Of a stretch of DNA of 51,450 bases, positions 18,728-28,337 are shown piece after piece. Positions within the stretch are counted from its first letter, which is position 1. Each line of letters starts with the position of its first letter. A program made the translations under genes and the position numbers. The notes beneath the pieces are model-generated. The model saw only the letters and a program-made list of their open reading frames with translations. It was not told the DNA's origin and searched no databases. This DNA is from a bacterium (GTDB lineage Bacteria > Bacillota > Clostridia > Lachnospirales > Lachnospiraceae), in NCBI GenBank assembly GCA_028727105.1, contig JAQYOU010000090.1, positions 1-51,450 of the forward strand. The letters are read 5' to 3'.

Positions 18728-20323
18728 CTAGCTGCCAGCGCTCTGTCTGCGCTCGTTCAATTCTGCAAAAAAACGCTCGTATTCTTTTCTAAGCCCGTTT
18801 TTACGATCCAACATTTTTTGTTCCACCTTTGCGCGGGCTACATTTTTTTCCGACGCTTTCCCGTATTTGTTCGTCAGCATGGCATCAAATATTTTGAGAT
18901 AGGCCTCATCATCTATGTTTTCTACCTTGCTGATCTGTTCATTCACACTGGCTAAATCCAGCTCCATACGACCCTCAGCATATTCCGTAAATATCGTATT
19001 ATACAGCGTATCGTTGGCATGGGGCTTGTAGGTCGTGCTCATGTGCGCCGCACCCTCATCGTTCAGTTTAGAAAAAGATGCCTCCTTATCAAACGAGCAG
19101 AGATGTCCGTCTGTGCGATGAATAAAATTTTCACCCTTTGTATCAAAATTACACAGCAGCCAATCCAGCGTGTGCTCCCGCAGGATCTCTTTTTTCATCT
19201 CTGCGGGAATATTGTCCTGCGGATTGGTCTGCCACTGAAACAGATCCACTCGTTGGTCTGCCTCAATGGAATCGATTTTTTCCTGAAAAGAACCCACCAC
19301 TTTTCCTTCATGTAAAGCTGCAAAAGCCGGAATCGAATAGGGTCCGCACAACAGTTCCTGCAACTGTGCAGCCGCCTCCGTAACCAACGCGCCCTCCGGC
19401 TTTTCAAAACCGATGCAATTGACCGCCTCCTTGAACAGATACTGCTTGTAGCCCACAATCTGTCCATCCGCTATGATCGGAGCATCCCTGTCCTCAAAAA
19501 TGTACATAGGCTTCGTACCGCCCAAAAATGCACGTCCGATGTTGCGCAATAGATGTCCATCATGTATGTATGTAGCATTCTCATAAGAAAGCGGATTATC
19601 CTTTCGAAAGATCTTTTTCAGATCATCATATTTCTTATGGCGTTTGATCGTGGCTTCCTCACGCTTTCGCTCCACTTCATTTTCCATATTTGAAACTTTC
19701 ATTTTTTTCCTAAGCTTATTTGCCTCGATCTCCTGCTTTTCTTTTGCCATCAATGCCAGTCGGCGCTGCTTTGAACCCACGTCCAGACTTTTGGCATAGT
19801 CAGCCAGAAGCTTTGCCCGCTCCAGCTTTCCTTCCATGGCGATCTCCATTTTTCTCTGCTCGGATGCCTGATCTCCTGCCTCTAGCCGGGCAGCCTTTTC
19901 CCGAAGTGTACTGGCTTTTAGCTGTTCCTTTAGCAAAAGCGCTTTTTCTTTCTCCTGCTCATTTTGCTGCTGCTCGTCCTCCTTGGTTAACACAAACTGC
20001 CTTTTTTTCCGAACATGCTCCTTCACTTTTTGATCCAGCCGCTGTAGGATCTCACTTTGCTGCTGCGCTTTCTTTTGGGCACTCTCCAACTGCTCCCTCT
20101 TCTTTTTCTCGCTTCTTGTCTCTTTATGTGTTGCGATCGGATCTGTCTGTTCGATCCGGGCATCGGTTTCCATGTTCCGCACGACAGGCTGTATTTCTTC
20201 CTGCTGCTCCATCTGCATCTGTTGCTGAACCTTCCCAATCTGCGCTGCCTGATTCTCCGCTTCCCGATGCGCCTCCAGTCCCACATACTGCTGTTTCTTT
20301 TTCTCTAAAAAATCTTCCGGCAT
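18728..20323 (-). CDS. coiled-coil protein with C-terminal HipA/PI-kinase-like domain
   Basis: N-term Q/E/K-rich coiled coil; C-term 'GYKQYLFKEA' (candidate ATP Lys), 'HTLDWLLCNFDTKGENFIHRTDGHLCSFDKEASF' (catalytic-loop and metal-Asp pattern). Confidence 0.75.
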   Translation of the reverse strand: MPEDFLEKKKQQYVGLEAHREAENQAAQIGKVQQQMQMEQQEEIQPVVRNMETDARIEQTDPIATHKETRSEKKKREQLESAQKKAQQQSEILQRLDQKVKEHVRKKRQFVLTKEDEQQQNEQEKEKALLLKEQLKASTLREKAARLEAGDQASEQRKMEIAMEGKLERAKLLADYAKSLDVGSKQRRLALMAKEKQEIEANKLRKKMKVSNMENEVERKREEATIKRHKKYDDLKKIFRKDNPLSYENATYIHDGHLLRNIGRAFLGGTKPMYIFEDRDAPIIADGQIVGYKQYLFKEAVNCIGFEKPEGALVTEAAAQLQELLCGPYSIPAFAALHEGKVVGSFQEKIDSIEADQRVDLFQWQTNPQDNIPAEMKKEILREHTLDWLLCNFDTKGENFIHRTDGHLCSFDKEASFSKLNDEGAAHMSTTYKPHANDTLYNTIFTEYAEGRMELDLASVNEQISKVENIDDEAYLKIFDAMLTNKYGKASEKNVARAKVEQKMLDRKNGLRKEYERFFAELNERRQSAGS

Positions 20324-20356
20324 GCATGTTCCTCCTCTCTTCCAGAACCCATAAAC

Positions 20357-21223
20357 CTACAACTCCATATCCCAGACTGCCCGATAAAACCGTTCCGTCA
20401 CTACCCGATGAGGAATCAGACGATCAACGAGTGCTGCCGAGGCCGGTGTCACTGCGGCAATCCTTAATGTCACTGTTCCTTCTTCTTTCAACATCTCAAA
20501 TGCCTGCTTGAACAATCCCATCAGATCCATTTCCCTTCCATGACTGCACCATGCACAGCTCAATTCCAGATCCTGTTTCTCTGAAGCCCCTCTTGTAATA
20601 AATATCGCAGCCTTTACTTCATCATCCACCACTGCACACAGGCACAGCGGCTTCACGCATTGTTCCTCCCTCAGTTCCCGCAAATAATAAATATCCTGAT
20701 TCAGCATCATTCTAAGAAAGCGACGTCGCGCGATCGGTGATAAAGAAAAAAATTCCCGATAAGATTTCGATCTTTGTTTCATTCTGACAAAGGGTGCGTC
20801 TTCCATCCGATCCGTTGATATCGTACAGTAAAAGCCCTGCTCCTCAGCTACGGAAAACTGCTCCAATCCGACAAAAAACAGATACAACTCGTCTTCCAGT
20901 CCGGTTGCAGAAAAGGTACAGGTCACCGGTATTGTAAAAGCCCATGCATGCTGACACAAGTAGCGAACCATACCGGTAGCGATTCCCTGTCTGCGAAACG
21001 CATCTGCGACAATGAGATAGCGAATGTCCAGCACTTCTCCACTGATGCGAAATACCAGCACTCCGCAAGCCGTTTTCTGACAGACTGCACCAATCGCATA
21101 GATCCTTGTATCATGCTGCAGCGCATATTGTTCTTCCTCCGACAGCAACGGTAAAAAACTGTGGAGCGTTTTTTCCGTGATCCGAATATATTCTTTCTCT
21201 TTCGTACCATTTGTCAGTTCCAT
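20357..21223 (-). CDS. tandem GNAT-domain acetyltransferase-like protein
   Basis: 'DIRYLIVADAFRRQGIATGMVRYLCQHAW' = motif A R/QxxGxA; second GNAT-like half at C-terminus. Confidence 0.75.
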   Translation of the reverse strand: MELTNGTKEKEYIRITEKTLHSFLPLLSEEEQYALQHDTRIYAIGAVCQKTACGVLVFRISGEVLDIRYLIVADAFRRQGIATGMVRYLCQHAWAFTIPVTCTFSATGLEDELYLFFVGLEQFSVAEEQGFYCTISTDRMEDAPFVRMKQRSKSYREFFSLSPIARRRFLRMMLNQDIYYLRELREEQCVKPLCLCAVVDDEVKAAIFITRGASEKQDLELSCAWCSHGREMDLMGLFKQAFEMLKEEGTVTLRIAAVTPASAALVDRLIPHRVVTERFYRAVWDMEL

Positions 21224-21488
21224 TCATGTTACCTCTTTCTTCAAACATCTTTATCACGGCCGGCAAATGCCTCTGCTGTTCTAAAGCTACATTTCGTCAG
21301 AATCCCGACAGCAGGATTTTTATTGACTTTTAGCAAAATTTTGTTAGACTATTTTCAAATAATTCTATCAACAAGAACCTCTTTTTTGAGACAAATTGTA
21401 AATTTTGCAAGGTTGATTGTAATATTTGCAGTTTACAGAAGAATAGCTGAATGAACAAGGATTCCTGTGTGACAATGAAAGGGTCAGA

Positions 21489-22799
21489 TTGCCGATCCTA
21501 TGGAGGAAGATTATGTTTATCGAAAATAACGACTTATATTTTACATTCCGGATTGTCGTGATCACAATGAGCACGCTCGGCATGATGTGTTCTACAACGG
21601 AGTTCAAATACAGTTCAAAAAAAGTTGCACATATCTTTTCTCTGTATGCCCTTTATGTACTACTCTCCACAGGTGCCCTCGTTTACTTTTTCGGGTATCT
21701 GGTCTTTCTTCGCGTATCACTGATCACCATTTCTTTCCCCGGCATCCTGTTATCCTACCGGCTGTCATCGAATGGGCCTGCAAGGGCTTTGTTTAATTCT
21801 TTAACCCAGATTTTATTTTCTTTATATTGCTGTTTAACTATTATGATCATGAACACTTCCCTATGGAATCGTGCACTCGTTGATCTTATCCTCCTCATAG
21901 TCACATTCGTTCTGATCATTCTGATTGAATACCGGTTTCTACGCCGCCCGTTTTTACGGCTCAGTGCCATTGTAAAACGCGGCTGGGGAATCCTCTCCCT
22001 GATTCCCTGCTCTCTGCTTGTCCTCGCTACTGCAATTGCTTTATATCCGGTTTATATTGCCAAGAATTCATCCGGTATTGTGCTGTTCTACCTGCTTGCG
22101 CCGATTATCGTCATCATTTATTTTACTATTTTTCAAAACCTGTACATACAGTACCAATTTCAACTTTCAAACCACAACATGGAAATTCTTGAATTGCAGG
22201 TAGATAACCTGAAGGAGAAGCTTTCCGAAAATGAGGAGGCGGCGGAAACTGCCCGCATTGAACGCCACGATGCACGCCACCGTTTTCAGACGATCGCCTG
22301 CCTTTTGGAGAATAACGACAGCGATGCTGCCCTCGCTTATATCCATGCAGCTCTGGAACAGCTTCACGAGCCAGATCAGATGTGCTACTGCAGCAATCCT
22401 GTCCTGAATGCCGTCCTATCTTCTTATCTGGGACAGGCGAAGAACGAGCACATCCACCTTGAGACACACATCTCCATTCCTGACAGTCTTCCGGTGGATG
22501 ACATGGAGTTTTCCATCGTGTTTGCCAATGCGCTGGAAAATGCCATAACAGCCTGCCGCAGGCTGCCAAAGGAGAATCGGAAAATCATCTGCAGGTGCAT
22601 CCATAAGCCAAGGCTTATGCTGAAAATATCCAATTCGTATGCCGGAACAGTTACCTTTTCCGAGGACGGGGTCCCCCTTTCAGGCGAAACCGGGCACGGA
22701 ATCGGAACACGTTCGATCACAGCCTTCTGTAAAAAGCATGATGCCTTTTATAATTTCACGGCCGAAAACGGATGGTTCACGCTGACAATTGCTTTCTAA
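21489..22799 (+). CDS. GHKL-family sensor histidine kinase
   Basis: 6-7 TM N-term; 'ARIERHDARHRFQTIACLLEN' H-box, 'FANALENAITACRR' N-box. Confidence 0.88.
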   Translation: MPILWRKIMFIENNDLYFTFRIVVITMSTLGMMCSTTEFKYSSKKVAHIFSLYALYVLLSTGALVYFFGYLVFLRVSLITISFPGILLSYRLSSNGPARALFNSLTQILFSLYCCLTIMIMNTSLWNRALVDLILLIVTFVLIILIEYRFLRRPFLRLSAIVKRGWGILSLIPCSLLVLATAIALYPVYIAKNSSGIVLFYLLAPIIVIIYFTIFQNLYIQYQFQLSNHNMEILELQVDNLKEKLSENEEAAETARIERHDARHRFQTIACLLENNDSDAALAYIHAALEQLHEPDQMCYCSNPVLNAVLSSYLGQAKNEHIHLETHISIPDSLPVDDMEFSIVFANALENAITACRRLPKENRKIICRCIHKPRLMLKISNSYAGTVTFSEDGVPLSGETGHGIGTRSITAFCKKHDAFYNFTAENGWFTLTIAF

Positions 22800-22843
22800 T
22801 AAATTGCCTTTTGACATGAGTCATAAAATGGGAGGGATGATAC

Positions 22844-23578
22844 ATGCGAATCGCTGTGTGTGAGGATGAAAAATCTCACTTGGAAAAAATTATGAATCTG
22901 GTTAGAGAGTATAGCGTGATAAGACCAGACGCTGCTTTTACACTGTCTGCTTTTTCTTCCGCAAATGAGCTTTTGAACTTTGTTGATGAACATAGCAGCT
23001 TTGATCTGTATATACTGGATATTATCATGCCGGAAATGAGCGGTATACAATTAGGCGCTGCTCTGCGCAATCGGGGAGACGAAGGAATGATCATCTATCT
23101 GACCAGCTCCCCCGATTTTGCTGTGGACTCTTATTCCGTTGAGGCATTTCACTATCTGTTAAAGCCGATAGACACCACATCGCTTTTCCCGTGTCTGGAC
23201 AAGGCATCCGACCATTTTTCACGGCTCCAAAAAAATGTTGTCGCCATCCGGACATCCCATTCTGTCCGGCTGGCTCCGAAAGCAGACATCTTTTTTGCCG
23301 AGCGTGTCAGACGGCGGATCTGCTATCATTTCATTGATGGCTCCTGTCTGGATAGTGCGACCTTCAACGGCACCTTTCGAAATGCTGTCGCACCACTGCT
23401 TGAACACAGGGAGTTTCTTCTTGTCGGTTCCTCTTTTGCGGTGAATCTGCGCCATGTAACAGAGATCACACGACATGATATGATCATTGCCGGGGAACAG
23501 AGAATCTCTATCCCCCGCGGGAAATATGAAGCATATAAGGCTGCATGGTCAGATTACTGGCTAAACGTGGGCATCTAA
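22844..23578 (+). CDS. LytTR-family response regulator
   Basis: 'MRIAVCEDEKSHLEKI...DLYILDIIMPEMSGIQLGAALR' receiver; C-term LytTR-like 'REFLLVGSSFAVNLRHVTEITRHDMIIAGEQRISIPRGKYEAYKAAW'. Confidence 0.9.
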   Translation: MRIAVCEDEKSHLEKIMNLVREYSVIRPDAAFTLSAFSSANELLNFVDEHSSFDLYILDIIMPEMSGIQLGAALRNRGDEGMIIYLTSSPDFAVDSYSVEAFHYLLKPIDTTSLFPCLDKASDHFSRLQKNVVAIRTSHSVRLAPKADIFFAERVRRRICYHFIDGSCLDSATFNGTFRNAVAPLLEHREFLLVGSSFAVNLRHVTEITRHDMIIAGEQRISIPRGKYEAYKAAWSDYWLNVGI

Positions 23579-23629
23579 TATTTCATGTAACAAACAGCAT
23601 GCCCTTTTATGTTACTTCAGCGATACGAT

Positions 23630-24400
23630 TCACTCACCCTTTGCTTCGATCTCAAACCACTCTGTGAGACTGGAGAAATCAATGGTAAGTTCTCCGTGAT
23701 AGATATTTACCGGAACGGGCTGATCCAGTCCGTAGATCACCGGACACACTTCACTTTCAAAAAAATATACGAGGAGCTTGCTCTGGTACGGGTCGAGGAT
23801 CCAGTATTCCCGTACCCCGGCATTCATGTATTTCTCCAGCTTTTTCGTGTAATCCTTACGCCCGGTGGATGGTGAGATCACCTCCAGCAAAAAGTCCGGG
23901 GCCCCATAGATGCCCCATCTGCGCATCTTCTCCCGATCACACAGGATCCCTACATCCGGCTGAACCATGGTGTGCTCATCACAGTCCAGCTGAACATCCA
24001 CGGGCGCGATAAAGGGCAGGCAGTCGCCGCCCTTCTCCTTAATAAATCCCGCGATCTGCCGATACACTTCGCCGCCGATCAACTGGTGATAGATCGTAGG
24101 GGCATTCATCTCATAAAAGTATCCGTCGATCAATTCCACCCGCTGGTCATCCGGCAGACTGCGGTAATCATCAATCGTATAGCTGCCCTGCGTATGTGCC
24201 TGATAGGCGGACGTCTCGCAAAGAACCGGCTGTTCCTTAAACAAAGACTCCAGCGCCATCAGGGTATCATAGCGCGGACTGACGGTCTCACCGCAGAAGA
24301 TCTTCTGCACGGTGCCAAGCGGTACACCGGACAATTCCGCGATCTGTGCATACGTGTAGCCTTTTTCCTGCTTCTTCTCCTTCATTTCCTGAATCGTCAT
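23630..24400 (-). CDS. XRE HTH fused to Uma2-family (PD-(D/E)XK-like) nuclease domain
   Basis: N-term 'GYTYAQIAELSGVPLGTVQKIFCGETVSPRYDTLMALE' HTH; C-term 'ELIDGYFYEMNAPTIYHQ...VQPDVGILCD...GAPDFLLEVISPSTGRKDYTKKLEKYMNAGVREYWILDP' Uma2. Confidence 0.88.
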   Translation of the reverse strand: MTIQEMKEKKQEKGYTYAQIAELSGVPLGTVQKIFCGETVSPRYDTLMALESLFKEQPVLCETSAYQAHTQGSYTIDDYRSLPDDQRVELIDGYFYEMNAPTIYHQLIGGEVYRQIAGFIKEKGGDCLPFIAPVDVQLDCDEHTMVQPDVGILCDREKMRRWGIYGAPDFLLEVISPSTGRKDYTKKLEKYMNAGVREYWILDPYQSKLLVYFFESEVCPVIYGLDQPVPVNIYHGELTIDFSSLTEWFEIEAKGE

Positions 24401-24403
24401 GAA

Positions 24404-24508
24404 ATACCTCCTGTGTATATATCGCCCGCTTACATGTTCTCGCTATGTCCGTCAGCGGGACACGTATCGCTTTTATGAACTGTTACACCAATTATACGCA
24501 GGAGGTAT
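24404..24508. promoter_or_regulatory. 16-bp inverted repeat in the leader of the XRE-Uma2 gene, one arm overlapping the SD
   Basis: atacctcctgtgtata (24404-24419) vs tatacgcaggaggtat (24493-24508), one mismatch. Confidence 0.65.
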
Positions 24509-24614
24509 CCATTTGTCAACCGCATTGTTTCCATTATTTTACCGTATTTTTATTTTTTTACCGTTTTTCAATACTTTTAGCCATCTTGATAAAATCCTCC
24601 TTATATTTACTTTG

Positions 24615-25079
24615 TTATATCTCAGTATACAAAGGAGAAGCTCTATACGCTTCCAAAATGCTCTCATCCAAAATCTTCAGTCCCGGCATTTCTATTTTCA
24701 AATATTCCATAACCTTAGCGTAAAACGCTTTGCACCCTGTCGCCTTATCCACAGCCTCTGTTACCAATTCTCTATAATGATTCGCTATCTTGACTGCAAT
24801 TTCAGTTCCTATTACTCTCGTTTCTTTTATCTGTTCCGCTGTAATTGTGGTCTCTTCGAATAGAAAAATAATAACCGGAGTTCCATTACTGACTATGGTA
24901 TGCTTCACATTGGATGGAATTACTAAGCCCTGACAACAGTATTCTTCTCCATCTGCTGTGCAGATAATCTCCTTTTCTAAAGCCACAATAATATGTGCCG
25001 CCTGATGGATGTGTGGTTTAGGATCGTCGTATCCGCTTTCGATTAATGCATGATATGAAGATAAATATATTTCTGTCAT
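24615..25079 (-). CDS. cupin-domain protein
   Basis: 'HIHQAAHIIVALEKEIICTADGEEYCCQGLVIPSNVKHTIVSNGTPVIIFLFE'. Confidence 0.7.
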   Translation of the reverse strand: MTEIYLSSYHALIESGYDDPKPHIHQAAHIIVALEKEIICTADGEEYCCQGLVIPSNVKHTIVSNGTPVIIFLFEETTITAEQIKETRVIGTEIAVKIANHYRELVTEAVDKATGCKAFYAKVMEYLKIEMPGLKILDESILEAYRASPLYTEI

Positions 25080-25429
25080 TCTATTTCCACAACCTCATAT
25101 CCGGCATTCTCTATAGCCTTCTTAATCACTTCATCCTGTACATCCTTTTCCATGGAAACCACCGCGGTTTTCCTTTTCAGATTTACCTTGGCTGATACGC
25201 CATCCAACTCATTTAATCTGCTTTCAACACGTGCCTTACAGTGTTCACAGGTCATCCCCTCAATGATAACCGTTCTTTGCTTTACAACCTGTTTCAGTTT
25301 CTTTCTTTTCACCTTAACGGAGGAACCGCCACCACAACAGCCTCCCTCACCTTTGAAGTGCTTTATAGTCGAACTGATTCCTATGATAATTAAGATAATC
25401 AGTATCACAATAATGATTACATCTGCCAT
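25076..25429 (-). CDS. membrane-anchored heavy-metal-associated (HMA) domain protein
   Basis: N-terminal TM helix, 'GEGGCCGGGSSVK', then 'VIIEGMTCEHCKARVESRLNELDGVSAKVNL'. ATGA overlap with the cupin gene. Confidence 0.85.
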   Translation of the reverse strand: MADVIIIVILIILIIIGISSTIKHFKGEGGCCGGGSSVKVKRKKLKQVVKQRTVIIEGMTCEHCKARVESRLNELDGVSAKVNLKRKTAVVSMEKDVQDEVIKKAIENAGYEVVEIE

Positions 25430-25706
25430 TTTACTCAACACCTCCACTCTGATATAGCATTACTAACTCGCTTTTCTATATAAATTCCAACTTTTTTATA
25501 CCATACCCCTTTAACCACAAAATTGCTTTTTCTATCCGCTCCAGAGGATAATTATGATGACCATAGTCTTTTTTATTTCCTCCACCTATTCTCACTACTC
25601 ATATTTTACCATAGATTGTAACCATTATCATAATTCTAATCTTGGTTTTCCATGTCATTCCCTGCCCCCTCCTCCTTCTGCTCCTCTTACCACAGACCGA
25701 AGGGAA

Positions 25707-27710
25707 TTATCTTATTTCCACAACCTTTTTCTCGTTTTTTCTCATGATATTTCGAAATGCTTCCTCGTCCATCGGGCGGTAAAAGAAAAATCCCTGAAGT
25801 TCATCACAGCCCTCCTGCACCAGAAAATCTGAAATTTCCTTTGTCTCGACACCTTCGCAGACAATGGATTTATTCATTCTTCCGAGCATGTGAAAAAGCT
25901 CCTGTAAAACAATTTTTCCTCTTTCAGAAAGGTCATTTTCCAAAAACTGCTTGTCAATTTTTACTTCGTCAAACAATATATCTTTCAACACATTCAGCGA
26001 AGAATACCCCGCCCCGAAATCATCCATTGATATTTTGATCCCTTTATCATGAAATTTTCCGATGATATCATTGATCACATCCGGCTGTTCCATAAACATG
26101 CTCTCTGTGATCTCAAAGATGATGTAATCCGTATGGATCCGGTATTTCATGATAAGATCAAATACTTTTTCCGTAAATTTTTCCGGATTTTTCAAATGAA
26201 GCCGTGATACATTCACCGATATTGGAATTGGTGTTTCACCCTTGTCTGCCCTTTCCCGCATCCACTGAAAAACTTTTTCATACACATAAAAATCCAATTC
26301 GGTAATAAAACCCGCTTTTTCCAAAAGGGGAATGAATACATTCGGTGTCCATATCGTAGCTTCATCCTTTGTCCATCTGACGAGCGCTTCCGCGCCGCAT
26401 ATACGCAGTGTTTTCGCATCAATCTTAGGCTGAAAAAACACCTGAAATTCTTCCTGCCTGATCGCCTGCCGGAAAGAATTCAAAATTTTACCTTCCATCT
26501 GCTCTTCTTCGTCGAGAGCATCGGTGTAAACACAAATATGATCCGAATACTCCTTTGCCTTCCGTCTTGCAAGATTCGCAAAAGAGATGAGGTTTTCCGG
26601 TACGACATCCTGCTGATCTACCATGCGGATTCCTGTATTGATCCGGAAATAACTGATCGGATATTTTTCTTTGATCATATCTGCGATCCGGGTATTTCTC
26701 TCTGCAACCTTCTGCATAAAGCTTTCATCTGAAATATCCGATACGTCGACCACGCTGATAAATACATCTGTATGAAAGCGATTGGACAAAACAGTATGTT
26801 CAAATATCGCAAATTCTTTTGCCAGAATATCCAGCAATTCATTTCCCAGCTGATAGCCATAGCTCTCATTGATAAAGTGGAAATTTTCAATATCCGACAT
26901 CAGGATCGCATAGCGCTTATTCACATTGCGGTATATGATTCCCTGAATTTTTGATGCAAGAATATCCGGAGAGACAGATGGGATCGCCACATATGTTTCA
27001 GGACAATCCTTACAGATGGAACGCCGGATGCTCTTCTTCTGCACTTTATCCTGATACATCTTTTTGTCCACAGCATCCATCAGATCTTCGATAAGAAAAT
27101 AATGGTTTTTATAGCTCACATCGTATCCAACTGCATAACTGAGCAAAAGCTCCGCCTTCTCGTTATACTCGTCCACAAAGCGCTGCAGCTTCAGATCCAT
27201 TTGCTCCAGCTCTTCCAACGATGTTTTTTCCTGTATGATGACAAACTCATCTCCCCCGAATCGTGCCAGAAAACTGTTCGCCGTTGTGATCCTTGTCAGA
27301 CAGGATGCAAAAGACTGAATAAAATCATCTCCACACTCATGTCCGTACTGATCATTCACCTGCTTCAGATTATTCAGGTCAAAAATCATCATTCCGACAT
27401 TGAGCGTATCACCCCTTTCCTTTAGCTGTTGTATTTTCTTTTCCAATGATTTTTTGTTGTGAATCCCTGTGACATCCTGATAGGTAGTATTTATAATATC
27501 TTTGACATAATCACGCAGCAGCAACAGGATCACTCCGATGAATGTCAGCAATGCCATCATCCCGAACAGTTTTCCTTTTATCCACCCATCTGTTTCCGCT
27601 GCATTCTGGTAGATCCATGTGATCACCTGTGCTGCTGCGATCATCGTAAACGCAAGCAAAAATAATGCCAGATTACATATGGTGATCGACCTTTTATTTT
27701 TCTTTAGCAT
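25707..27710 (-). CDS. GGDEF - degenerate GGDEF - EAL protein
   Basis: 'LARFGGDEFVII' canonical; second domain has 'NRFHTDVFI' at the signature site; 'GAEALVRW' EAL motif and 'ISMDDFGAGYSSL'. Confidence 0.92.
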   Translation of the reverse strand: MLKKNKRSITICNLALFLLAFTMIAAAQVITWIYQNAAETDGWIKGKLFGMMALLTFIGVILLLLRDYVKDIINTTYQDVTGIHNKKSLEKKIQQLKERGDTLNVGMMIFDLNNLKQVNDQYGHECGDDFIQSFASCLTRITTANSFLARFGGDEFVIIQEKTSLEELEQMDLKLQRFVDEYNEKAELLLSYAVGYDVSYKNHYFLIEDLMDAVDKKMYQDKVQKKSIRRSICKDCPETYVAIPSVSPDILASKIQGIIYRNVNKRYAILMSDIENFHFINESYGYQLGNELLDILAKEFAIFEHTVLSNRFHTDVFISVVDVSDISDESFMQKVAERNTRIADMIKEKYPISYFRINTGIRMVDQQDVVPENLISFANLARRKAKEYSDHICVYTDALDEEEQMEGKILNSFRQAIRQEEFQVFFQPKIDAKTLRICGAEALVRWTKDEATIWTPNVFIPLLEKAGFITELDFYVYEKVFQWMRERADKGETPIPISVNVSRLHLKNPEKFTEKVFDLIMKYRIHTDYIIFEITESMFMEQPDVINDIIGKFHDKGIKISMDDFGAGYSSLNVLKDILFDEVKIDKQFLENDLSERGKIVLQELFHMLGRMNKSIVCEGVETKEISDFLVQEGCDELQGFFFYRPMDEEAFRNIMRKNEKKVVEIR

Positions 27711-27943
27711 GATATCGCCTCTCTCCCCTCTGTGGAAACGATAATATGCTTTGCCATCTCCTTGTCCAGGCCAACTTTACTCCCCTTTACGATGACGATG
27801 AAATATTCAGAAAACCTCGACAGGATCCTGATCGTTGTCCCCTCCACAAAACCCATGGCTTCCATGTGAAATCTGCGTTGTTCATTCCCGCATACTTTTT
27901 GAATGAAATACTGTACTCCATCTTCTGCTAATGTCAGCGGCAT
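27704..27943 (-). CDS. FeoA-domain protein
   Basis: 79 aa, 'RRFHMEAMGFVEGTTIRILSRFSEYFIVIVKGSKVGLDKEMAKHIIV'. Confidence 0.85.
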   Translation of the reverse strand: MPLTLAEDGVQYFIQKVCGNEQRRFHMEAMGFVEGTTIRILSRFSEYFIVIVKGSKVGLDKEMAKHIIVSTEGREAISC

Positions 27944-27959
27944 AATATCTCCTTTCTTA

Positions 27960-27975
27960 GTTAGCCTTAACTAAC
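27960..27975. promoter_or_regulatory. GTTAG-N6-CTAAC dyad upstream of feoA-like gene
   Basis: gttagccttaactaac. Confidence 0.65.
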
Positions 27976-28072
27976 CATCGGCCAGTATAGCATATCTGGT
28001 GTCTGTATTCAAGTCTTATAAAAGAGAGAATTTCTCACTAACTGCTCTTTTCTGCCTATACACATTTTCAAT

Positions 28073-28135
28073 TTACTCCAGCGCCGTCCCCAGAAACGGG
28101 ATCATGATCCCATAAAATACTGTTGTTGCCATTTG
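28073..28135 (-). pseudogene. N-terminal remnant of a ZIP-family metal transporter
   Basis: Minus-strand reading MATTVFYGIMIPFLGTALE*; matches the typical ZIP N-terminus 'GIMIPFLGT.LGA' and then stops. Confidence 0.5.
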
Positions 28136-28158
28136 TATATTCTCCCTATAACAAAGAA

Positions 28159-28310
28159 GAGTCCGCTCCCGGACTCCCCCTTGCTTGTATGTTTGTATGT
28201 GTATAGTTGGAAATTGCTTATTCATGTCTTCCCTTATAAGGAAAGATGTCCCAAAGGCTGTGCAGACCTTTGGGACACAACTCTGTCGTTTTCCCACTCA
28301 CGACAGAGCA
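28159..28310 (-). promoter_or_regulatory. leader RNA region with three consecutive hairpins
   Basis: 28283-28310 ctctgtcg..cgacagag; 28247-28279 tgtcccaaaggctg..cctttgggaca; 28159-28176 gagtccgctcccggactc. Confidence 0.55.
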
Positions 28311-28337
28311 GAGAATTAAATGATTTACCCAAAGTTT

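Noticed and set aside
19720-20511. 263-aa plus-strand ORF opposite the coiled-coil region of the kinase-like gene
   Set aside because: Pro/Ala/Ser/Leu-rich translation is the expected antisense of Q/E/K-rich codons; no RBS or recognised domain.
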